Assembly: GCF_002953135.1 (NCBI RefSeq)
Contig: NZ_CP026372.1
Location: 2,480,001 to 2,544,000, forward strand
Direction: 5' to 3'
Origin: Sphingobium sp. SCG-1
Lineage (GTDB): Bacteria; Pseudomonadota; Alphaproteobacteria; Sphingomonadales; Sphingomonadaceae
DNA: 64,000 bases
Shown: piece after piece, positions 35,797 through 44,752 of the stretch
Position numbering within the stretch: position 1 is the stretch's first letter
Layout: each line of letters starts with the position of its first letter
Translations under genes and position numbers: made by a program
Notes under the pieces: generated by a model
The model's input: the letters and a program-made list of their open reading frames with translations, nothing else
Told to the model about the DNA's origin: nothing
The model's database searches: none

Positions 35797-36898
35797 GAAC
35801 AGCCCTCCGCCTATACCTGATGCTGCAATAGCACCAAATGTTGCCGCACCGCAACATGGCCCTCGTCCTTTGCCTCTGTTTCTGGAGATTTTGGTGGCGC
35901 AAACGCAACACGATCCGTTGCTGCGCGCGCGTGCACTTGCAGGATTGACGCGGTATCAGGACGCCACTCGTCCTACCAGGCCGAAAGCCGCGAAGGTTCA
36001 TGCTGTATCAGGTGTGGCGCGCCTGTTGTATTATGGGTCAGGTGAGTCAGGCGGCCCACCCATCGTGGTGATTCCCTCTCTCATCAATCCGCCCGACGTC
36101 CTCGACCTGTCCGAACGGATATCGCTGATGCGCTGGCTAGCCACGCAGGGGCACGATGTGTTCCTAGTGGACTGGGGACATCCCGACGCCGCCGACCGCA
36201 GCATGAACCTGAGCGGTCACATCATCACGCGCCTCGTTCCTCTTCTCCAAACTCTTGAAGAGAAGGTGCCGCCCGTTCTTGTAGGCTATTGCCTGGGTGG
36301 AACGCTGGCCGCGGGAGCGGCGGCGTGCTTTCCGGTCTCGGCGCTTGTCACTATTGCCACCCCTTGGGACTTTGACGGCTTTTCCGACAAGGTGCGGCAG
36401 GAGATCGCGCACCTGTGGCGTGACGCAAAACCTTTCTGCCAGAAAGCGGGCTATGTACCGATGGAAGTGCTGCAATCGGGGTTCTGGGCGCTGGACCCTG
36501 CACGGACGATTGCGAAATATGCTGACTTCGGCGAGATGCAGGAAGGCAGCGATGCCATGACAGCTTTCATGGCGCTTGAGGACTGGGCCAATGCAGGGCC
36601 GCCCTTGACCTACGCCGCTTCGGAAGAACTGTTCGAAGAGCTGTATCAAGCCAATGTTACTGGCCTCGCCCAGTGGAAGGTGGGCGAGGATGCAGTGAGG
36701 CCGGAACAACTCACCGTGCCGTCTCTCTCCATCCGCTCCTCGACTGACCGCATCGTACCGGCCACCTCCGCTCCCGCTCTTGCCGAAAGCTGGACGCTGG
36801 ATATGGGCCATGTCGGCATGATCGTCGGTAGCCGCGCCCGCCAGCAACTCTGGGAACCGCTGTCCCAATGGCTGTTCAAGCATGGCGCCGAGTGCTAA
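35795..36898 (+). CDS. PhaC-like alpha/beta hydrolase
   Basis: The 367-residue protein has the PHA synthase/depolymerase fold. The nucleophile elbow GYCLGGTLAAGA carries cysteine, as in PHA synthases, with Asp in SSTDRIVP and His in MGHVGMIVG completing a triad. FLVDWG is also typical of PhaC. It is much shorter than class I synthase (about 560-600 residues) and lacks the long N-terminal domain, so it may be a short PhaC homologue or an acyl-transferring hydrolase rather than a true synthase. The thiolase gene follows after 34 bases. Confidence 0.8.
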   Translation: MNSPPPIPDAAIAPNVAAPQHGPRPLPLFLEILVAQTQHDPLLRARALAGLTRYQDATRPTRPKAAKVHAVSGVARLLYYGSGESGGPPIVVIPSLINPPDVLDLSERISLMRWLATQGHDVFLVDWGHPDAADRSMNLSGHIITRLVPLLQTLEEKVPPVLVGYCLGGTLAAGAAACFPVSALVTIATPWDFDGFSDKVRQEIAHLWRDAKPFCQKAGYVPMEVLQSGFWALDPARTIAKYADFGEMQEGSDAMTAFMALEDWANAGPPLTYAASEELFEELYQANVTGLAQWKVGEDAVRPEQLTVPSLSIRSSTDRIVPATSAPALAESWTLDMGHVGMIVGSRARQQLWEPLSQWLFKHGAEC

Positions 36899-36932
36899 TG
36901 GCGGCCATCTCTTTATAGACAGGTGGAAACCC

Positions 36933-38105
<1,173 letters not shown>

Positions 38106-38119
38106 CGAACGAATAGCGC

Positions 38120-38148
38120 CGGGCAGGGTGCGTATTGCGCCCTGCCCG
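38120..38148. terminator. Bidirectional terminator between the thiolase gene and alr
   Basis: CGGGCAGGG pairs with CCCTGCCCG, and the inner TGCG/TGCG adds weaker pairs around a TAT loop. It lies in the 46-base gap between convergent genes. The T-tract is weak on both sides. Confidence 0.6.
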
Positions 38149-38151
38149 TTC

Positions 38152-39207
38152 TTAGATCCAGCGCCGTTCGAACCGCTGCCCAAGACCCGTAAGCAGTTCA
38201 TATTGCGACAGCCCGGCCACGGAGGCGGCTATGGGCAGGTCATAAGCGATGTCGAGCCAGTCGCCTTCGTTCAGCCCCGGCGCGGATGTTATATCCACAA
38301 TCAGCAAGTCCATGGACACACGGCCTACCACCGGAAGCGCCTGACGGTTGGCGAGAACCGTGCCGGTGCCGGAAAAGCCACGCAGATACCCATCCGCATA
38401 GCCGATGTTGAGAATTGCTACGGTCAAATCCTTTGGCGCAGTGAAGGTGGCGTTATATCCAACAGTGTCACCGCTCAGGACGCGACGGACCTGCAAAATC
38501 TCGGCCTGGGGTGTCACCACCTGCCTCAGCATCCCCGCCGCTTCCTGCCTCGGCACGCCGCCGTAAAGCGCCAGGCCAGGACGAGTCAGGCCGAAGTGGT
38601 AATCGGCACCAAGCATGATGCCCGCGCTGTTGGCCAAGCTATACCGTTGCGCTGGAATGCGTTGCGCTATCTCGTCAAACCGCTGCTGCTGTACAACGGA
38701 AAGCGCATGGCTGTCGTCAGCACAGGCAAGATGGCTCATTAGCGTGACGATCTTCAGACCGCGTACCGCCTCGGCAATATCGGATCGCCAATCCAGCCCC
38801 AGCCTGTTCATGCCGGTATCCACCATTACGTCGCAGGGTCCCCCACCTGCACCGCGCCACCGGGCAATTTGCTGCTCAGTGGAAAGCACCGGGCGCGCCT
38901 GCCCCTGAAGCGCCACCTTCAGGTCATCCTCCCGCACGCCATGCAGCACGGACAAGGCGAGGCCATCGACCAAGGGAGCCAACGCCTCCGCCTCTGCCCA
39001 GGTCGCCACGAAGAAATCCCGGCACCCCGCTTCCGCAAGATGCGTCATGACGGCAGGCGCGCCCAGCCCGTAGCCATTCGCCTTGATCGCGGCGCCGCAT
39101 ATCGCACTGCCGCTCATCTGCGCTAACCAGCGCCAGTTATGCTGCAACGCGGCCCGGCTAAGCTGAAGTCGAAGCGGTGCGGAGGGAGCAGACACGGTGG
39201 ACATCAT
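38152..39207 (-). CDS. alr: Alanine racemase
   Basis: The 351-residue PLP enzyme makes D-alanine for peptidoglycan. The PLP lysine is in AAIKANGYGLG near residue 42, and the C-terminal catalytic tyrosine in VGYNATF; GRVSMDLLIVD is also conserved. It follows the MHS transporter by 15 bases. It could serve wall synthesis or L/D-alanine catabolism if the transporter carries a related substrate. Two tandem ATGs open the frame. Confidence 0.94.
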   Translation of the reverse strand: MMSTVSAPSAPLRLQLSRAALQHNWRWLAQMSGSAICGAAIKANGYGLGAPAVMTHLAEAGCRDFFVATWAEAEALAPLVDGLALSVLHGVREDDLKVALQGQARPVLSTEQQIARWRGAGGGPCDVMVDTGMNRLGLDWRSDIAEAVRGLKIVTLMSHLACADDSHALSVVQQQRFDEIAQRIPAQRYSLANSAGIMLGADYHFGLTRPGLALYGGVPRQEAAGMLRQVVTPQAEILQVRRVLSGDTVGYNATFTAPKDLTVAILNIGYADGYLRGFSGTGTVLANRQALPVVGRVSMDLLIVDITSAPGLNEGDWLDIAYDLPIAASVAGLSQYELLTGLGQRFERRWI

Positions 39208-39222
39208 CCGCCGATAGCCCGC

Positions 39223-40824
39223 TCACCCCTTCGCGTCGAGCCTTGCGCCCCGCGTTTCGGGCAAACCCCATAAAGTCACGGCCAGCGACATCGCGACCAC
39301 GACCATCGTATACCACAGCCCGGAATAAGGATCGCCTGTCCGCGCCACGATATACTGGCTCACTAGTGGCAGGAACCCACCGAAATATCCTGTTCCGATA
39401 TGATAGGGAATCGACATGGAACTATACCGGATGCGCGCCGGAAACAGTTCTGAAAGGAGCGCAGCCACCGGACCGTAAGTCGCTCCCGACAGAGCGCCCA
39501 AAATCAGGATACCCAACAGGATCAACAACGACTGGGCCAACGAAGGTTTCACCTTTGCCAGATCGTACCCCGATTGCGCCAGTGTCCTGTCCAGTGCCTC
39601 CGGCCGTGTATCGGCCTGCACCGTGCCCGCCACTGACACCTGCGTGATATCGGACTCCGTCTTGGTGTAGTGCACACCTTTCTTGGAAAAATAATCCAGA
39701 AGCCGTGAGCATTCCGTCGCCTGCGATTTGGCGAAGGGGTCGAACCGGCAGTCCGGTCCCCTGACCACTACGGGCGCGCGACGCGCTGCTTCGGCCAGCC
39801 CCGGATTGGCAGCGCTTCCGATAAGATGAAACACCGGGAAAAGGAGCAAAAGGGTCGCGGCGTAACCAATGACGATGGGCTTCTTGCGCCCGATCTTGTC
39901 AGACAGATGTCCGAAATACAGGAACCAGAACAAGCCACTGGCGGCACCAATGCCGACCAGTATCTGCGCTGTGACCGGTTCCACGCGCAACGCGTTCTGC
40001 AAGAAGTATAACACCTGGAACATCGCGGTGTACCAGATGACGGTCAGGCCAGCCGCGATACCGAAAAGCGCGACGATCAGCCGCTTCTTGTTACCGGGAT
40101 AGGTGAATGTCTCCTTCAGCGGGTTGCGCGCGCATTCCCCGGCCTGCTTCATTGCCTTGAAGACGGGGCTTTCCTTCAACTTCAGCCGGATCCACAAGGA
40201 TATTGCCAGCAACAACAGCGAGAAAAGGAACGGAACACGCCATCCCCACGCGTCCCACGCCTGTGGCCCGACGATCCACTGCGTCCCCAGCACTACGGTG
40301 ATGGATAAAATGAATCCGCCTACCACGCTCGCCTGTATGAAGCTGGTGTAGAACCCCCGCCGTTCCACCGGCGCATGTTCGGCGACGTAGATGGCCGCGC
40401 CACCATATTCGCCGCCTAACGCAAGGCCCTGAAATATTCGGAGGATTATAAGCGTCACTGGCGCGGCGGCTCCGATCGAGGCCGCGGATGGCACCAAACC
40501 CACGCCCGCCGTCGCCAGGCCCATCAGCGTAATCGTCGCGAGGAAGGTGTATTTGCGGCCCAGCCTGTCGCCGAAATAGCCGAACAGGACTGCGCCCAAT
40601 GGCCTGAAACCGAACCCTACCGCAAAACCGGCCAGCGAATAAAGAAGCTCGACAGACGCATTGTCCGTGGGGAAAAATGTGCGGCCTATGATCGCCGCCA
40701 GCGTGCCGTAGATGAAGAAGTCGTACCATTCGAACACGGTGCCGAGCGACGATGCCGCGATGACCAGCCGATCGCGCCTAACGTCCATCACATAATCCGC
40801 CGTTCCCGGCGCTGCACTGTCCAT
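39223..40824 (-). CDS. MFS transporter of the metabolite:H+ symporter family
   Basis: The 533-residue protein has 12 predicted membrane segments. SSLGTVFEWYDFFIYG opens the first helix and RPLGAVLFGYFGDRLGRK is the MFS loop, both typical of MHS/ProP-type symporters. Between helices 8 and 9 there is a long polar loop (about residues 345-430) with two cysteines that is larger than in ProP. Substrates of the family include dicarboxylates, osmolytes and ketoglutarate; this one is unknown. GGAAGG precedes the ATG. Confidence 0.88.
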   Translation of the reverse strand: MDSAAPGTADYVMDVRRDRLVIAASSLGTVFEWYDFFIYGTLAAIIGRTFFPTDNASVELLYSLAGFAVGFGFRPLGAVLFGYFGDRLGRKYTFLATITLMGLATAGVGLVPSAASIGAAAPVTLIILRIFQGLALGGEYGGAAIYVAEHAPVERRGFYTSFIQASVVGGFILSITVVLGTQWIVGPQAWDAWGWRVPFLFSLLLLAISLWIRLKLKESPVFKAMKQAGECARNPLKETFTYPGNKKRLIVALFGIAAGLTVIWYTAMFQVLYFLQNALRVEPVTAQILVGIGAASGLFWFLYFGHLSDKIGRKKPIVIGYAATLLLLFPVFHLIGSAANPGLAEAARRAPVVVRGPDCRFDPFAKSQATECSRLLDYFSKKGVHYTKTESDITQVSVAGTVQADTRPEALDRTLAQSGYDLAKVKPSLAQSLLILLGILILGALSGATYGPVAALLSELFPARIRYSSMSIPYHIGTGYFGGFLPLVSQYIVARTGDPYSGLWYTMVVVAMSLAVTLWGLPETRGARLDAKG

Positions 40825-40894
40825 CCCCACCCCTTCCGATTTTCCCTCCTATTGCCGCGTTTGCCGGGATGCCGCAACTATCACGAAGTCGGTC

Positions 40895-41266
40895 TCAGAA
40901 TAGCCTTGCCCCATTCGGCACAGCTTTGTCCGGCGCAAACAGCGTGACTGCGCCGTTCTCGTCGGGAAAGCCGAGTGTCAGCACCTGCGACATGAACTTT
41001 CCGATCTGGCGTGGCGGAAAGTTGACGACGGCCGCAACCTGCCGCCCCACAAGCGGCTCGATCTCGTAATTCTCGGTGATCTGCGCACTGCTCTTGCGCT
41101 CCCCGATCCCCGGTCCGAAGTCGATCAGCAACTTGTAGGCTGGTTTGCGGGCTTCCGGGAAAGGCTCAGCCGACATGATCGTGCCTACCCTGATATCCAC
41201 GGCCAGAAAGGCGTCGAAGTCGATCTCGGCGGCTGGCGTAGCCGCCGGGTCGTGGTTCAGATGCAT
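40895..41266 (-). CDS. csaA: tRNA-binding protein CsaA-like
   Basis: The 123-residue protein is a single tRNA-binding OB-fold domain (FDAFLAVDIRVGTI, SAQITENYEIEPLVGRQV, NFPPRQIGKFMSQVLTLG). CsaA proteins bind tRNA-like structures and have been linked to protein-export chaperoning. The ATG chosen follows GGA nine bases upstream. It lies 63 bases after pccA on the same strand. Confidence 0.9.
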   Translation of the reverse strand: MHLNHDPAATPAAEIDFDAFLAVDIRVGTIMSAEPFPEARKPAYKLLIDFGPGIGERKSSAQITENYEIEPLVGRQVAAVVNFPPRQIGKFMSQVLTLGFPDENGAVTLFAPDKAVPNGARLF

Positions 41267-41329
41267 ATTAATTCCAACCTCGTCCATTTGTCGGCAGCAA
41301 CCGATTACACGAACGAAGCGGAATAATCC

Positions 41330-43327
41330 TCACTCCATCTCAAGAATGATCGCGTCGACCGCCAGGCTGTCTCCAGCCTTGGCGGAAAGCGATTTCACGA
41401 CGCCGCTCTTCTGCGCACGAAGGATGTTCTCCATTTTCATGGCTTCTATGACCGCAAGCGGCTGACCCGCTTCCACCTTATCGCCCTCACCAACGTTCAG
41501 CGAGACCAGCAGGCCCGGCATCGGACAGATCAGGTAACGCGAAAGATCCGGCGGGATTTTCTCGATCATATGCTGCGCCAGCGGCGCGACATGGGCGGGC
41601 AGCACGCGCACGACATGGGCGGCTCCATGCACGGTTAGTCGGAATCCTCCCCGCACCGGCGCTATCCGCACCGCCAAAGCCTCGCCGTCGAAATCCGCCT
41701 CGATGATCCGGTCGCCGGGCGTATATTCCAGGCTCACGTCCAGCAGTTCGCCATCGACCGTCACTTCGTCCATCGCGATGGTCACGTCGTGCACGACGCC
41801 TGCGTCCCCCTTGCCGACCTTGACCTGCCACCCCGTCGGCGGCTTCAGGCGACGTCCCAATTGTCCATCGATACGCCGCGCGCGATCCGCCTGCGCCATC
41901 GCCGCAAAGCCCCCGATCGCTGCCAGCTTACGCAGCAACTCGCGCGAAGCGGGGGCGCCATGGAAGCCTTCGGGATATTCCTCCGCGATGAACCCGGTGG
42001 TGATGTTGCCCGATCTGAAACGCTCATGCTGCATGATGGCGGACAGGAAATCGATATTGTGCCCCGGCCCATCGATCTCGAATCGGTCCAGTGCGTCGAT
42101 CTGCTTGTCGATTGCCTCCAGCCGCGTCGGTGCATAGGTGATGAGCTTGGCGATCATCGGATCGTAGAACATGCTGACTTCACCGCCCTCGGTCACGCCG
42201 TCGTCCACGCGCACGCCTTCCGCCACTTCCGGCGGATTATAGCGCACCAGACGCCCGGTCGAAGGCAGGAACCCGCGATAGGGATCTTCGGCATAGACTC
42301 GGTTCTCGACCGACCAGCCGCTGATCTTCACATCATCCTGCGTGAAGGACAGCTTCTCGCCGTTTGCAACGCGGATCATCTGCTCGACCAAATCGAGGCC
42401 GGTGATCTGCTCTGTCACCGGGTGCTCGACCTGAAGCCGGGTATTCATTTCGAGGAAGTAGAACCCCTCTCCCGTCGTATCCGCGCCGCTGACGATCAAT
42501 TCCACCGTGCCTGCGCTATAATAGCCCACAGTCCGTGCGAGTGCGACGGCCTGCTCGCCCATTGCCTTGCGCATCTTGGGCGTGACGAAGGGCGAAGGCG
42601 CTTCCTCGACAACTTTCTGGTGGCGGCGCTGGATCGAACATTCGCGCTCGTTCAAGTAGACTATGTTGCCATGCTGATCGCCCAGCACCTGAATTTCGAT
42701 ATGACGCGGGCTCTCGATGAACTTCTCGATGAACACGCGATCATCGCCAAAGCTCGCCAGCCCCTCGCGCTTGGTCGCCTCGAAGCCTTCGCGCACATCC
42801 TGCTCGCTATAGGCAAGCCGCATACCCTTGCCGCCGCCACCTGCCGATGCCTTCATCATCACCGGATAGCCGATGTCGTTGGAAATCCGCACCGCATGAT
42901 CGGAATCGTCGATCTCGCCCACATAGCCCGGCACTACGTTGACGCCTGCTTCCTTGGCCAGCTTCTTGGACTCGATCTTGTCGCCCATCGCGGCAATCGC
43001 GCCCGGAGGCGGGCCGATGAATGCGATCCCTGCGTCCTTCAGCGCCTCGGCAAAGCTTGTCCGCTCCGAGAGGAAACCATAGCCCGGATGTACCGCATCC
43101 GCGCCCGTATCCTTGCACGCCTGAATGATCTTGTCGGCGATCAGGTAAGACTGGGCGGCAGGCGAAGGCCCGATATGCACCGCCTCGTCCGCCATCAGCA
43201 CATGCGGCGCTCGCGCATCGGCATCGGAGTAGACCGCGACTGTGGCAATGCCCATCTTGCGTGCGGTACGGATCACCCGGCACGCGATTTCGCCACGGTT
43301 CGCGATGAGGATTTTGGTTATTGCCAT
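41330..43327 (-). CDS. pccA: Propionyl-CoA carboxylase alpha subunit (biotin carboxylase/BCCP)
   Basis: The 665-residue subunit contains the biotin carboxylase domains (about 1-450; ILIANRGEIACRVIRTA, GGGGKGMR, EMNTRLQVEHPVTE), a linking BT domain and a C-terminal BCCP domain with biotinyl lysine 631 in EAMKMEN. It works with pccB to make methylmalonyl-CoA. GAGAG precedes the ATG. It lies at the far end of the propionate cluster, behind bioB and the lipoprotein gene. Confidence 0.96.
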   Translation of the reverse strand: MAITKILIANRGEIACRVIRTARKMGIATVAVYSDADARAPHVLMADEAVHIGPSPAAQSYLIADKIIQACKDTGADAVHPGYGFLSERTSFAEALKDAGIAFIGPPPGAIAAMGDKIESKKLAKEAGVNVVPGYVGEIDDSDHAVRISNDIGYPVMMKASAGGGGKGMRLAYSEQDVREGFEATKREGLASFGDDRVFIEKFIESPRHIEIQVLGDQHGNIVYLNERECSIQRRHQKVVEEAPSPFVTPKMRKAMGEQAVALARTVGYYSAGTVELIVSGADTTGEGFYFLEMNTRLQVEHPVTEQITGLDLVEQMIRVANGEKLSFTQDDVKISGWSVENRVYAEDPYRGFLPSTGRLVRYNPPEVAEGVRVDDGVTEGGEVSMFYDPMIAKLITYAPTRLEAIDKQIDALDRFEIDGPGHNIDFLSAIMQHERFRSGNITTGFIAEEYPEGFHGAPASRELLRKLAAIGGFAAMAQADRARRIDGQLGRRLKPPTGWQVKVGKGDAGVVHDVTIAMDEVTVDGELLDVSLEYTPGDRIIEADFDGEALAVRIAPVRGGFRLTVHGAAHVVRVLPAHVAPLAQHMIEKIPPDLSRYLICPMPGLLVSLNVGEGDKVEAGQPLAVIEAMKMENILRAQKSGVVKSLSAKAGDSLAVDAIILEME

Positions 43328-43388
43328 CAGGGTCTCTCGTTTTTGCTATTAGCTTGTCATCGATATGGCCGGGCGCTCAAGACACCGA

Positions 43389-43754
43389 TTATTTTCGCCA
43401 GATCAGCGACTTAAGTTCGCCAGTTCGTGCATCGGTCAGCCGTTTTTTACACTGTGCTGCTGCCAGCGGCTGCATGGAGCCGCCTGCAAACTCGCCCGAC
43501 GACAGCACACATTGTGTATCGCGATATTTAAGCCAGGCCCTTTGGCTGGCCAACAATGACGCGGCATACCCAAAGCCGCCGCCGCGCGATTTATTCTGTG
43601 CATCGCGACCTTTCATATACGCATAGGTCGCTTTCCATTGCCGCGTCATAGCCGCATCCGACGTCGCATAAGCCTGACCCGCGCACTGTGTCATTTGAGC
43701 CTGCGTCTGCGGGTCGGCGCACCCTGCCGCCGCCAAAAGCAGCATCAGCAACAT
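43389..43754 (-). CDS. LprI-like (DUF1311) lipoprotein
   Basis: The 121-residue protein starts with a lipoprotein signal whose lipobox is LAAAGC. The mature part shows QTQAQMTQCAGQAYATSD, Trp-containing YMKGRDAQ, and QRAWLKYRDTQC, the DUF1311/LprI pattern with paired cysteines. LprI-type proteins include lysozyme inhibitors; the role here is not known. Its start overlaps the bioB stop by ten bases and has a GAGAGGAAA site, so it is carried in the propionate transcript. Confidence 0.8.
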   Translation of the reverse strand: MLLMLLLAAAGCADPQTQAQMTQCAGQAYATSDAAMTRQWKATYAYMKGRDAQNKSRGGGFGYAASLLASQRAWLKYRDTQCVLSSGEFAGGSMQPLAAAQCKKRLTDARTGELKSLIWRK

Positions 43755-44752
43755 AGGCTTTCCTCTCTGACGGATTGCGGAGCCACCTGCATCGCATTCA
43801 CGCCCAGCTTCGCAAACAGCGCCGCGTCGGCATTGTCCCCCGCGTTCGGCGTCGTTAGCAGCCGGTCGCCGGTAAAGATGCTGTTCGCCCCAGCCATGAA
43901 GCACAACGCCTGACACGCCTCGCTCATGCTCTCCCGGCCCGCCGACAGTCGCACCATGCTCTGCGGCATCACAATGCGTGCAACGGCGACGGTGCGAACG
44001 AATTCGATCTCGTCGATCTTGGCGAGCGGCGTATCGGCCAGCATGTCGCCCAGCGCCGTGCCCTTCACGGGCACCAGCGCGTTGATTGGCACGCTTTCCG
44101 GGTGCGGCATCGTGGCAAGAACATGGAGGAACCCGATCCGATCCTCCCGCGTCTCGCCCATGCCCACGATCCCACCACAGCACACGTTGATCCCGGCGGC
44201 GCGCACATTCTCCAGCGTCTCGATCCGGTCTTCGAAGCTGCGCGTCGTGATAACGTTCGCGTAGTTCTCCGGCGATGTATCGATGTTGTGATTGTAATAA
44301 TCCAGCCCGGCCTCAGCGAGTTGCTGCGATTGCTCCGCAGTCAGCATTCCCAGCGTCATGCAGGTTTCCAGACCCATGGCCCGCACACCCTTCACCATCT
44401 CCACAATGGCTGGCATGTCACGAGCCTTGGGGCTGCGCCAGGCGGCGCCCATGCAAAAACGCCCGGAACCAGCGTCCTTCGCCTGCGCCGCCGATTGCAG
44501 AACGGCGCGGACGTCCATCAGCTTTTCGGCCTTCAGACCAGTCTCAGCATGGACGGACTGATTGCAGTATCCGCAATCCTCGACACAGCCGCCCGTCTTG
44601 ATCGACAGCAGCGTCGAAAGCTGCACTTCATTGCGCGGGTGACACGCGCGATGCACGGTTTGCGCCTCAAACATCAGGTCGGAAAAAGGCAAGTCGAACA
44701 GCGCCGCGATCTCTTCACGGGTCCAGTCGGTACGGGCAGTGGCAGCGGTCAC
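43745..44752 (-). CDS. bioB: Biotin synthase BioB
   Basis: The 335-residue radical SAM enzyme inserts sulfur into dethiobiotin. The cluster motif CVEDCGYCNQS and YYNHNIDTSP are present. A GTG start is chosen because GGAGGATGCTGC stands just before it and the GTG overlaps the scpA stop (GTGA). The frame is open 20 codons upstream, inside scpA. It is the only biotin gene here, and it sits between the mutase and the biotin-dependent carboxylase that uses its product. Confidence 0.96.
   Translation of the reverse strand: MTAATARTDWTREEIAALFDLPFSDLMFEAQTVHRACHPRNEVQLSTLLSIKTGGCVEDCGYCNQSVHAETGLKAEKLMDVRAVLQSAAQAKDAGSGRFCMGAAWRSPKARDMPAIVEMVKGVRAMGLETCMTLGMLTAEQSQQLAEAGLDYYNHNIDTSPENYANVITTRSFEDRIETLENVRAAGINVCCGGIVGMGETREDRIGFLHVLATMPHPESVPINALVPVKGTALGDMLADTPLAKIDEIEFVRTVAVARIVMPQSMVRLSAGRESMSEACQALCFMAGANSIFTGDRLLTTPNAGDNADAALFAKLGVNAMQVAPQSVREESLCC

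Noticed and set aside
41789..43414. 541-codon open frame opposite pccA
   Set aside because: Same reason: it mirrors a conserved gene and shows no family motif.
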